Source: Lachnospiraceae bacterium (GTDB lineage: Bacteria; Bacillota_A; Clostridia; Lachnospirales; Lachnospiraceae). From it: a stretch of 7,342 bases of DNA. The notes beneath the pieces are model-generated. The model did no database searches. It was not told the DNA's origin and saw only the letters and a list, made by a program, of their open reading frames with translations. Position numbers and translations under genes: made by a program. Positions 1 through 6,667 of the stretch are shown here, in pieces. The DNA lies in assembly GCA_017652545.1 (NCBI GenBank), contig JAGCAV010000135.1, positions 1 to 7,342 on the forward strand, in the 5' to 3' direction. How positions within the stretch are numbered: the stretch's first letter is position 1; each line of letters begins with the position of its first letter.

Positions 1-1013
1 GCTGTTCGCGCCCATTGCTCATCCTCAGTGCTTTCCAGACCGTAGCGCTCAGTCAGCAGCTGTCCGATCCAGTCTGTTATCTTCACGGCGCCGAGCGTGT
101 TGGCATGGCCGTAATCGTGGTTGTCTACACTCAGATCATAGTCAAGTTCAGCATACAGACCGGCTTCATTGAAGTCATGGAAGGGAAGGTCGTACGCGGC
201 TGCAAATGCCGCGATCGAATTGTGTTCCTGCACCGACCAGTGGGTGGAGGGCGTCTTGATCAGGATCAGCGGTATGCCCTCTTCCCGGCAGAGGCTTTCG
301 ATCTTCTCAAGATACAGGCGTCCTTTCGGATACCAGTCTTCTTGATCCGTGACAGAAAGATCCAGCGGCGAAAAAACCTCGGCATCTGTTCCGTAGGATT
401 CACTTAAGGGAACATAACCTTTCATCAGTCCGCCAAATTCACCGCCGTTCCCGGGATAGTCATTTTCTGACAGGTCAAAGATCCGTTCATGATAACGCAC
501 ATTGGGGAACAAAAAGGCCGTCGGACTGATCTCGGGTCTTTCCTCATGACAGGATCTGATCGCGTCCAGCTTGTTCTTCGACCACTTCATTCCGTCAAGC
601 GTCCAGTGAATGGATGGCTCGGCTCCGCCTTTTCCTTCACTGGTCATGATATAGAAAACCTCCAGAACGACCGCCTTCGGGTTCTGGTATTTCAGTGCTT
701 CCTTCAGCCAGTAATAACTCAGCCAGACACTCTGCTGGCTCGATCCGAGGTTCCATGATGTGATCTTAAAATCATTGTAAAGGGTCTGCGGGGAAATGCC
801 GCAGTAACAGTGACTGCTCCCGAGGAACAGGACATCCGCACTGTTTTTTTTCAGCCGGTAGAAACCCTGGTGGGCTGACGCTGCGCTGTAGTAGCCGTAT
901 TCAGTTCCTTTTGAGATGATCCGGCTGTTAACGGCATGCACAGCGAGTACGAGCAGCGCCGCAAAGAGAACGATGCCGATCAATGTTTTCAGAGAATTCT
1001 TCTTTTCTTTCAT
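1..1013 (-). CDS. SGNH-hydrolase-like membrane-anchored protein, partner of MBOAT (3' end missing)
   Basis: An open frame runs from ATG at 1013 to the left edge with no stop, giving 337 residues and lacking the C-terminus. The N-terminus is a short Lys-rich stretch (MKEKKNSLK) followed by a hydrophobic helix at about 9-27, a signal anchor that would place the rest outside the membrane. An SGNH block I-like LGSSH lies at 64-68, so Ser67 fits the nucleophile, followed by GSSQQSVWLSYYWLKEALKY and KAVVLEVF. A late DYGH at 300-303 gives the Asp-x-x-His pair of the catalytic triad, followed by A-N-T-x-G-A. The family resembles DltD, AlgX/AlgJ and PatB-type partners that receive or transfer acyl groups from an MBOAT protein. 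It starts two bases after the MBOAT stop with a good GGAGG site, so the two are one translational unit. Acyl group and target polymer cannot be told from the sequence. Little sequence should be missing after the triad His. Confidence 0.87.
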   Translation of the reverse strand, partial: MKEKKNSLKTLIGIVLFAALLVLAVHAVNSRIISKGTEYGYYSAASAHQGFYRLKKNSADVLFLGSSHCYCGISPQTLYNDFKITSWNLGSSQQSVWLSYYWLKEALKYQNPKAVVLEVFYIMTSEGKGGAEPSIHWTLDGMKWSKNKLDAIRSCHEERPEISPTAFLFPNVRYHERIFDLSENDYPGNGGEFGGLMKGYVPLSESYGTDAEVFSPLDLSVTDQEDWYPKGRLYLEKIESLCREEGIPLILIKTPSTHWSVQEHNSIAAFAAAYDLPFHDFNEAGLYAELDYDLSVDNHDYGHANTLGAVKITDWIGQLLTERYGLESTEDEQWART

Positions 1014-1015
1014 AC

Positions 1016-2509
1016 TCAGAATCCTCCGTAAATAAAGCTGGAAGCTGAAAACCCGAACCCGTATGTTCCAAAGAGAAGCACGAACAGGACAAGCATCAGG
1101 CAGATCAGAAAGCGCAGAGTGACATGCTGCGTGCAGAGGATCTCCTCAGGCGTTTGCGTACCCTCTCCTTCCCCGCGCAGCTTCTCACGCCATAGATGGA
1201 CCGCAGTCATGGCCATAATGCTCATTACGAGAATATTCCACTGTTTCAGGTTCATCCCGGCGGTCTTCTCGATCGTACCGTTAAACAGGATCCAGGGATT
1301 GTAGACGGTAAACATGTTCCTGAGCATGATCAGCATCTGCGAGACCCGGCTGCATCTGAACAGCATCCACGCCAGCGTGACAAGGATAAAGGTGTTGAAC
1401 CTCCTGTACAGTTTCCAGGCAGGGCTGCCCGGGGAAATCCTGAGCAGTGAATAGATCTTTTCCCGAATACCTGAAGTCAGGTCTCCGGCGATCTGGTAGA
1501 AACCGTTGAGCAGGCCCCAGAGGATAAAATGGATTCCCTCTCCGTGCCAGAAACCGCTGACGGCAAACGTGATCATCAGGTTCACATACCGGCGCAGCTT
1601 CCCCTTCCTGCCGCCGCCGAGCGGGATATAGACATAATCCCGCAGGAATGTACTCAGGGAAATATGCCATCGTCTCCAGAAATCCTTGATGGAGACGGCC
1701 AGGTACGGCTGCATAAAGTTCTCCGGCAGCACGATGCCGAACATTCTCGCGCTTCCCCTGGAGATCATGACGCAGGCAAGGAAATCCGTATACAGCTGAA
1801 TGCTGTACAGGACAGCCGCAACGGCAACATAGAATCCGGTATAGATCCGGTAATTGGCAAACACCTCATTGACATACACCGCAGCCTTGTCTGCGATCAT
1901 GTATTTAAGGAATGCACCCTCCAGGATCTGGTAGAAGCCGATCTTCATGTTGTCATATTTCAGGCGGTTTCCGGGAATGAGCTGGTCCGAAAGCTGGGTA
2001 AGTCTCGGAATGGGTCCCTGGACGATCTGGGGGAAAAAGCTGATAAAGAGCGCATAGTGCAGCGGGTTTTCAAGGGCCTTCACCCTTCCCGCATGCACAT
2101 CCGCCAGGTATGCCGTGATCTGGAGCGTGTAAAATGAAATACCGATCGGCACGATCAGTCCGGAAAACGTATATGCCGTATATCCCCTTAAAAAAGAGCA
2201 TACTTTGATCACGATCAGCGGTGCGATGCTGAGCAGGACCGCTGCCGGCAGCAGGATCCCTTCAGCCCCTGAAGCACCTGTGTCCTGCGATGCACTTCTT
2301 TTTTTCCTTTCCAGCATCCTGCCAAAGAAGTAGCTGATCAGGATCGTACACAAAAAAACGGCAGCCTCCGCCCTTCTGCCCATAAACATGGCATAAAAAC
2401 AGATACTGCCTGCCAGCAGAGCAGCCCACCTCACAGAAAGCGGGAGCAGATAATAAATGATGATCGTCAGTATAAGCAGCACATAATACTGCCAGGTCAG
2501 GTATGTCAT
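1016..2509 (-). CDS. MBOAT family membrane O-acyltransferase (AlgI/DltB/PatA type)
   Basis: This 497-residue protein has about ten or more hydrophobic segments, beginning at residues 7-23, 27-43, 49-63, 86-105 and 115-135. The MBOAT core is complete: PIGISFYTLQ at 121-130, FFPQIVQGPIPRL at 158-170, DFWRRWHISLS at 276-285 and SGFWHGEGIHFILWGLLNG at 318-336 with the invariant catalytic His322. The end GTYGFGFSASSFIYGGF is also typical. Such proteins pass an acyl group, usually acetyl, across the membrane to a partner that acylates an extracellular polymer such as alginate, peptidoglycan, teichoic acid or capsule. The SGNH gene two bases downstream is the expected partner. No dltA or dltC is seen, so acetylation of a polysaccharide is more likely than D-alanylation. 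The start is ATG with a modest AGGT six bases away, 40 bases after the U32 stop. The stretch at 242-249 reads DFLACVMI where AlgI-like proteins have DFSGxxD. Confidence 0.92.
   Translation of the reverse strand: MTYLTWQYYVLLILTIIIYYLLPLSVRWAALLAGSICFYAMFMGRRAEAAVFLCTILISYFFGRMLERKKRSASQDTGASGAEGILLPAAVLLSIAPLIVIKVCSFLRGYTAYTFSGLIVPIGISFYTLQITAYLADVHAGRVKALENPLHYALFISFFPQIVQGPIPRLTQLSDQLIPGNRLKYDNMKIGFYQILEGAFLKYMIADKAAVYVNEVFANYRIYTGFYVAVAAVLYSIQLYTDFLACVMISRGSARMFGIVLPENFMQPYLAVSIKDFWRRWHISLSTFLRDYVYIPLGGGRKGKLRRYVNLMITFAVSGFWHGEGIHFILWGLLNGFYQIAGDLTSGIREKIYSLLRISPGSPAWKLYRRFNTFILVTLAWMLFRCSRVSQMLIMLRNMFTVYNPWILFNGTIEKTAGMNLKQWNILVMSIMAMTAVHLWREKLRGEGEGTQTPEEILCTQHVTLRFLICLMLVLFVLLFGTYGFGFSASSFIYGGF
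1023..1027 (-). promoter_or_regulatory. Ribosome binding site of the SGNH gene
   Basis: The minus-strand GGAGG lies nine bases before the ATG at 1013, within the last codons of the MBOAT gene. It supports that ATG as the start and indicates tight coupling of the two proteins. Confidence 0.75.
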
Positions 2510-2549
2510 AATTTACCTATTGCTGTATTCTCACCGAAGGATCTGCCTG

Positions 2550-3824
2550 TTACGCCATCTCCGCCGGCGCATCGCATCTCCTGCGTATGATATCCCATCT
2601 TTCCGGTATCACGTCAAGCTTTACCCACAGTTCCTGCTTCGGATGAGGTGCACTGTCCATATGCATCCCGTTTTCATCGAGAATATCAATGACCCCTGTA
2701 TCGATGTTTATTCCGGAAGGTTTCATGATCTGAACCGTCTCGCCCACACTGAACTTGTTCCGCTGCTGCAGCGAAACATAACCATCCCTCTGTTCACCTG
2801 CGATTCCCAGATAGATAAATCCAACCCGGTAGGTGTTTTCATCATAAATCTGCGCCGAGCCGTCAGGCCTGCCAAAGAAGAACCCGGTGGTAAATTCCCT
2901 GTATGTACAGCTTGCGATCTGTTCCCGGTACCAGGGCATATTGGATTCATACAGAGCGGGGTCTTTCAGATAATCATCTATTGCCTTCCGGTATGTTCTG
3001 GCTACCGTCGCCACATAGAGCGCTGTTTTCATCCGGCCTTCGATCTTCAGGCTGTCGATCCCGGCCCCGGTCAGTTCCGGAATATGTTCGATCATGCACA
3101 GATCCTTTGAATTGAAGATATAAGTTCCGCGCTCATTCTCGAACACAGGCATATATTCCCCGGGTCTTGTTTCCTCAACCAGTGAATACCGCCAGCGGCA
3201 GGGATGGGTACAGGCGCCGCGGTTGGCGTCTCTTCCGGCCAGGAAATTGGAAAGGAGACATCTGCCGGAGTAGGAAATGCACATGGCTCCGTGTACAAAT
3301 GCTTCGATCTCCATATCTGCAGGGATATGTTCCCTGATCTGGCAGATCTCACGCAGGCTCAGCTCTCTTCCGCAGACGACACGCCGCACACCCAGGTCAT
3401 ACCAGAACCGGAATGTTCCGTAGTTTACATTGTTGGCCTGTGTACTGATGTGCACCGGGATATCGGGACATACACGCTGCGAGATCATGAACAATCCCGG
3501 ATCGGAGATCAGGATCGCATCAGGCCTGAGGGCGGCAAGTTCTTTAAAATACGCTTCCGCCTGCTCCAGGTCATCATTATGAGCCAGGATATTTGCCGTC
3601 ACATAAACAGACACATTGTGCGCATGCGCAAAGGCGATCCCCTCAGCCATTTCGCTCCGTGAAAAATTCTTTGCACCGGCCCGCAGCGAAAAAGCTTCCC
3701 CGCCGATATAGACGGCATCTGCTCCATACAGCACCGCGACCTTCAGGACCTCCAGATTGTTCGCCGGGCACAGCAGTTCCGGGTACCGTCCGCTTCCTGT
3801 CATCTTTGTTCTCTGCTCAGTCAA
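2550..3824 (-). CDS. trhP: U32 family protein, TrhP-type tRNA U34 hydroxylation protein (YrrO-like)
   Basis: Historically annotated as peptidase or collagenase U32, proteins of this type (E. coli YegQ/TrhP, B. subtilis YrrN/YrrO) are required for 5-hydroxylation of uridine 34 in tRNA using prephenate. From the TTG at 3824 the protein has 424 residues, matching YrrO (about 420). Landmarks are PELLCPANNLEVLKVAV at 15-31, GADAVYIGG at 34-42, ISTQANNVN at 126-134, and the full U32 signature from Glu174 to Ser192 (EAFVHGAMCISYSGRCLLS). Cys182, Cys189, Cys205 and Cys209 are the likely Fe-S ligands. SLKIEGRMK at 258-266 and a C-terminal beta domain follow. A longer reading from ATG at 3914 would add 30 basic, low-complexity residues encoded within the methyltransferase gene and is unlikely. 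With the TTG start the two genes overlap by 8 bases. Only one U32 gene is present here, where B. subtilis has two in tandem. No protease-like catalytic site is evident. Confidence 0.9.
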   Translation of the reverse strand: MTEQRTKMTGSGRYPELLCPANNLEVLKVAVLYGADAVYIGGEAFSLRAGAKNFSRSEMAEGIAFAHAHNVSVYVTANILAHNDDLEQAEAYFKELAALRPDAILISDPGLFMISQRVCPDIPVHISTQANNVNYGTFRFWYDLGVRRVVCGRELSLREICQIREHIPADMEIEAFVHGAMCISYSGRCLLSNFLAGRDANRGACTHPCRWRYSLVEETRPGEYMPVFENERGTYIFNSKDLCMIEHIPELTGAGIDSLKIEGRMKTALYVATVARTYRKAIDDYLKDPALYESNMPWYREQIASCTYREFTTGFFFGRPDGSAQIYDENTYRVGFIYLGIAGEQRDGYVSLQQRNKFSVGETVQIMKPSGINIDTGVIDILDENGMHMDSAPHPKQELWVKLDVIPERWDIIRRRCDAPAEMA

Positions 3825-4524
3825 CCTTTTCTCCTTCTGCGGTTTTTCCCGTTTGTATGACCGTGACCGCGACTCCGTCTCCGACAGGAAGAACACTGGT
3901 TGCGAGTTCTTCATCGTGTGTCAGGGTAAAAAGATAATCGCGCATCCGTTTATGGATCGTCCGGTTCCTTCTCTTAACGGCATAATGTGACTGAAGGATA
4001 TCTCCTTCACGAAGCACATTGTCGGTGACGATCATGCCGCCCTCCCTGACAAGATTCCTGACAGAAGGCAGAAAGAGCGGATACTGCCCTTTTGCGGCAT
4101 CCATAAATACCAGATCGAACCGGTCGCCCTCTCTGTTTAGCTCGGCGAGGACACCGGAAGCCTCTCCTTCCAGAAGCCTGATCATCCTGCCCAGAGGATG
4201 AAGGCTGAAATTATCCTTTGCTTTCAGGATCCTTGCCGTATCCATCTCGATGGTCGTGATCCGGCATTTCCCGCCGGTGCAGACCGCCATCCACAGTGCG
4301 GAGTATCCTACCGCGGTCCCGATTTCAAGGATACGGACCGGGCGTACAGCGGCAATCAGTGTCCGAAGCAGGTTTGCTGTTCCCGGGCGGATCACAGGGA
4401 CTTCACAGCGCAAAGCTTCATCCCGGATCTTTCTCAGGATCTCATCCGTCTCCGGAAAGGACTGCAGGCTGTCCAGATACAGCTCCAGTCTGTCATGTTC
4501 ATCACAGTTCATTGTCGTGATCAT
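3817..4524 (-). CDS. trmR: TrmR-type SAM-dependent O-methyltransferase (tRNA 5-hydroxyuridine methyltransferase)
   Basis: This 235-residue protein belongs to the class I methyltransferase family that includes catechol-type O-methyltransferases and B. subtilis TrmR (YrrM). Visible motifs are the SAM-binding LEIGTAVGYS at 66-75, TIEMD at 91-95 with the acidic residue expected to hold the SAM ribose, FDLVFMDAAKGQY at 136-148 and MIVTDNVL at 164-171. Asp142, Asp168 and Asn169 fit the divalent-metal ligands of the family. The C-terminal GDGVAVTVI is also typical. TrmR methylates 5-hydroxyuridine at tRNA position 34 to give mo5U, and the following gene encodes the U32-type protein needed for the hydroxylation, which strongly favours the tRNA role over a small-molecule methyltransferase. 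Its ATG overlaps the YlbF-like stop by one base and lacks a strong Shine-Dalgarno site, consistent with coupled translation. A second ATG lies four codons in. Sequence alone does not prove the substrate. Confidence 0.85.
   Translation of the reverse strand: MITTMNCDEHDRLELYLDSLQSFPETDEILRKIRDEALRCEVPVIRPGTANLLRTLIAAVRPVRILEIGTAVGYSALWMAVCTGGKCRITTIEMDTARILKAKDNFSLHPLGRMIRLLEGEASGVLAELNREGDRFDLVFMDAAKGQYPLFLPSVRNLVREGGMIVTDNVLREGDILQSHYAVKRRNRTIHKRMRDYLFTLTHDEELATSVLPVGDGVAVTVIQTGKTAEGEKVD
3831..3836 (-). promoter_or_regulatory. Ribosome binding site that fixes the U32 start
   Basis: The minus-strand AAGGAG lies six bases before a TTG at 3824-3822, inside the end of the methyltransferase gene. 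The first ATG that gives family-like sequence (3803) has only a weak upstream GAGAA, and the ATG at 3914 lies far inside the methyltransferase gene. The site therefore favours TTG as the start. Confidence 0.75.
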
Positions 4525-4892
4525 TACTTTACCAGGATCCTGTCTTCAAAAGAATCGATCTGCACATCCGAAAGCATAAGCAGCTCCGTGCAGATCCGCT
4601 GGATCATCCGGCAGTATTCCAGTTCGGCTGTCAGGTATTCATCGATCAGAGGATCCTTGCGGATACGGCGCCTTGTCGTGAAAAGATCCTGCAGCTCATC
4701 AGTGTGATCCAGGGGCTCCGCCGTGTTTGACAGCTGATAGGCATTTTCCCGGAACGCGTCAATGATGGCCTTTTTCTCTTCCTGGCCTTCGATCGATTCC
4801 CTGGCTTTTTCAAATCTGATGTAAATGTCGCTGTTGCGAATGCTCTCAAAGAAGATTTCCTTTGCCTGATCTATATTTGACATATCACTCAT
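4524..4892 (-). CDS. YlbF/YmcA family protein
   Basis: This is a 122-residue, highly charged, almost entirely helical protein without signal peptide or membrane segment. The pattern fits the YlbF/YmcA/YheA family: an N-terminal helix with repeated E/K heptad-like spacing, the central DAFRENAYQL segment, and the characteristic DPLIDEYLTAELEYCRMIQ region at about 79-97, followed by a final helix. In B. subtilis, YlbF (RicF) and YmcA (RicA) form a complex with YaaT (RicT) that directs RNase Y to certain transcripts; other members such as YheA have no assigned role. At 122 residues this one is shorter than YlbF or YmcA and nearer YheA. Its ATG at 4892 overlaps the RNase J reading frame by 8 bases, and its TAA shares a base with the next gene's ATG (TAATG). 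Another in-frame ATG lies at 4883, and the ribosome binding site (GGAAG) is weak for both, so the exact start is unsure. A role in RNA processing is inferred from family and position. Confidence 0.85.
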   Translation of the reverse strand: MSDMSNIDQAKEIFFESIRNSDIYIRFEKARESIEGQEEKKAIIDAFRENAYQLSNTAEPLDHTDELQDLFTTRRRIRKDPLIDEYLTAELEYCRMIQRICTELLMLSDVQIDSFEDRILVK

Positions 4893-6555
4893 CCACTTCC
4901 ATGATAACCGGGAGGATCATCGGTTTTCTTTTTGTCCTGCGCCACAGGAACTCTCCCAGCGAATCCCTGATCGCGTTCTTTATTCTGTTCCAGTCACCTG
5001 TGTGTTCCGGCAGATTGCTGTCGATGGCTTCCTCGACAACAAGCCTTGCCTCTTCCATGAGGTCTTCCGACTCACGGACATAAACAAATCCTCTCGAAAC
5101 AATATCCGGTCCTGCCAGCACCTCGTTGGAGAACCTGCCGAGCGTCAGGGCAATGATGACGATTCCGTCTTCAGCAAGATGCTGGCGGTCCCGCAGCACA
5201 ATATTGCCGACATCTCCGACACCGAACCCATCCACCATAACAGAACCGGTCTGGACATGACCCGTCACGGCAGCCCCTTCGGAATCCATCTCGATCACAT
5301 CTCCGCTTGTCAGAATGAAGATATTCTCACGGGGAATGCCGAGTGACCGTGCAAGCTCTGCCTGGGCTTTGAGATGTCTGTACTCACCGTGCACCGGAAT
5401 GGCATATCTGGGCCTGACCAGAGAATAGATCAGCTTGATCTCTTCCTGACAGGCATGTCCCGAAACATGAGCGTCCTGAAAGATAACGTTCGCTCCTTTC
5501 ATGGACAGTTCATTGATCACTTTTGAGACCGCTTTTTCATTTCCGGGGATCGGATTTGAGCTGAAGATCACCGTGTCTCCGGGTTTGATCATGATCCTGC
5601 GGTGCATGTTGCTGGCCATCCTTGAAAGCGCGGCCATGGATTCACCCTGACTTCCGGTCGTGATCAGGACCATCTGCTCGTCAGGGTAGTTCTTCATCTG
5701 ATCAAGGTCGATCAGGGTATTCTCTGGAATGTTCAGGTAACCGAGTTCAGAAGCGATCGAGATCACGTTTACCATACTTCTGCCTTCCACCACGACCTTT
5801 CGTCCATGCTTGAAGGCAGAATTGATGATCTGCTGGACCCTGTCTACATTGGACGCAAAAGTGGCAATGATGATGCGCGTATCCGTATGTTCTGTAAAGA
5901 TCGCGTCAAAGGTCGATCCCACCGTTCTTTCAGATGCCGTAAATCCCTTTCTTTCCGCATTCGTCGAATCGCACATCAGTGCCAGTACACCTTTTTTCCC
6001 GATCTCCGCAAAGCGCTGCAGATCAATGGCATCGCCGAATACCGGTGTATAGTCGACCTTAAAGTCTCCTGTGTGGACCACGGTGCCGGCCGGGGAAAAG
6101 ACGGCCAGTGCCACGGCATCCTGGATGCTGTGATTTGTCTTGATAAATTCGACCTTCAGGTCACCGAAAGTAACGCTCTGACCGGGTTTGACGACCTTTC
6201 TTTTTACAATCCCCTCCATGCCGTGTTCAGAGAGTTTGTGTTCGATCAGGCCCATGGTCAGTTTCGTCGCATAGATCGGAACATTGACTTTCTTCAGTAC
6301 ATACGGCAGCGCTCCGATATGATCCTCATGACCGTGGGTGATCACAAAAGCCCTGACCCTGTCCAGATTCTCCTCCAGATACGTGACATCCGGAATAACA
6401 AGGTCAATGCCGAGCATGTCATCTTCCGGGAATGCCAGTCCGCAATCCACAACAATAATACTGTCTTCGTATTCGAAGGCAGTCATATTCATCCCGATCT
6501 GCTCCAGTCCGCCAATCGGGATGATTCGAAGCTTTGAAGTTTTTGTTAATGTCAA
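4885..6555 (-). CDS. rnj: Ribonuclease J (metallo-beta-lactamase/beta-CASP RNase)
   Basis: RNase J is a Zn-dependent 5'-3' exoribonuclease and endonuclease central to mRNA decay and rRNA maturation in Firmicutes. Counted from TTG at 6555 the protein has 556 residues, close to the 555 of B. subtilis RNase J1. Family landmarks in order are IIPIGGLEQIGMNM at 11-24, the metal-binding HGHEDH at 74-79, NHS with His142, HTGDF at 161-165, the beta-CASP core with TTGSQGE at 299-305 and SNPIPGNE at 333-340, DAHVSGH at 361-367 and PVHGEYRH at 387-394. A C-terminal domain with GRFSNEVLAGPDIVSRGFVY follows. An in-frame ATG at 6618 would add 21 residues, but these do not look like family sequence and have no ribosome binding site, whereas the TTG has an ideal AGGAGG. 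Its last 8 bases overlap the YlbF-like gene, implying coupling. Whether it is the J1 or J2 type cannot be decided from one copy. Confidence 0.97.
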   Translation of the reverse strand: MTLTKTSKLRIIPIGGLEQIGMNMTAFEYEDSIIVVDCGLAFPEDDMLGIDLVIPDVTYLEENLDRVRAFVITHGHEDHIGALPYVLKKVNVPIYATKLTMGLIEHKLSEHGMEGIVKRKVVKPGQSVTFGDLKVEFIKTNHSIQDAVALAVFSPAGTVVHTGDFKVDYTPVFGDAIDLQRFAEIGKKGVLALMCDSTNAERKGFTASERTVGSTFDAIFTEHTDTRIIIATFASNVDRVQQIINSAFKHGRKVVVEGRSMVNVISIASELGYLNIPENTLIDLDQMKNYPDEQMVLITTGSQGESMAALSRMASNMHRRIMIKPGDTVIFSSNPIPGNEKAVSKVINELSMKGANVIFQDAHVSGHACQEEIKLIYSLVRPRYAIPVHGEYRHLKAQAELARSLGIPRENIFILTSGDVIEMDSEGAAVTGHVQTGSVMVDGFGVGDVGNIVLRDRQHLAEDGIVIIALTLGRFSNEVLAGPDIVSRGFVYVRESEDLMEEARLVVEEAIDSNLPEHTGDWNRIKNAIRDSLGEFLWRRTKRKPMILPVIMEVDE

Positions 6556-6560
6556 AATAT

Positions 6561-6566
6561 CCTCCT
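6561..6566 (-). promoter_or_regulatory. Ribosome binding site that fixes the RNase J start
   Basis: The minus-strand AGGAGG is a full Shine-Dalgarno match five bases before a TTG at 6555-6553. No comparable site precedes the upstream in-frame ATG at 6618, which lies within the hairpin stem. This supports TTG as the real start. Confidence 0.85.
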
Positions 6567-6575
6567 GTAAATGAC

Positions 6576-6622
6576 GCGCATGCAGTTTCCCGTTCTCGCT
6601 CCCCGGGAAGCCGGCCATGCGC
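6576..6622 (-). promoter_or_regulatory. Two-stem hairpin in the RNase J 5' leader
   Basis: On the minus strand GCGCATG (plus 6616-6622) pairs with CATGCGC (6576-6582), seven perfect base pairs. Inside this, TTCCCG (6604-6609) pairs with CGGGAA (6587-6592), six perfect pairs with an 11-base loop. The two stems are joined by a small internal loop of GCCGGC against ACTG. The structure ends 9 bases before the AGGAGG ribosome binding site, so it would sit at the 5' side of the RNase J translation initiation region. The pairing is seen directly; a regulatory role, for example in autocontrol of RNase J or mRNA stability, is inference. Confidence 0.5.
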
Positions 6623-6649
6623 TTTTGTTCATCTTTTTATCATAATAAA

Positions 6650-6667
6650 CGGATCTCCGCCGATCCG
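6650..6667 (-). terminator. Small inverted repeat with T-rich tail, possible weak terminator or attenuator
   Basis: Read on the minus strand, CGGATC and GATCCG pair perfectly around a six-base GGCGGA loop, and the stem is followed at once by TTTATTATG. A six-base-pair stem with an interrupted T tract is weaker than a standard intrinsic terminator, so it may act only partially or be a chance palindrome overlapping a promoter. It lies 58 bases after the DUF1292 stop codon, a reasonable place for the end of a ruvX-DUF1292 transcript. Confidence 0.35.

Noticed and set aside
15..758. Two plus-strand open frames (15-407 and 489-758)
   Set aside because: They lie opposite the SGNH gene, whose frame is open over all 337 visible codons and carries the GSSH and DxxH motifs; the plus-strand frames are shadows.
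1529..2137. 202-codon open frame on the plus strand
   Set aside because: Antisense to the MBOAT gene, which is clearly the coding strand by its motifs and membrane segments; the translated product looks random.
2510..2549. Possible terminator between the U32 and MBOAT genes
   Set aside because: Only a CC-TTC-GG mini-palindrome is present, with no stem of useful length and no T tract.
2520..3110. 196-codon open frame on the plus strand, and other shorter ones antisense to the U32 gene
   Set aside because: Antisense to conserved U32 sequence with no domain-like pattern.
4198..4707. 169-codon plus-strand open frame crossing the trmR and ylbF-like genes
   Set aside because: It crosses the junction of two well-supported minus-strand genes and encodes no recognisable sequence.
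5806..6537. 243-codon open frame on the plus strand
   Set aside because: It lies wholly antisense to the conserved core of RNase J, shows no recognisable family or compositional sense, and has no ribosome binding site I can support; it reflects the codon use of the real gene.
6556..6618. N-terminal extension of RNase J from ATG 6618
   Set aside because: It has no ribosome binding site, it falls in a hairpin, and the added residues are unlike the start of RNase J proteins.
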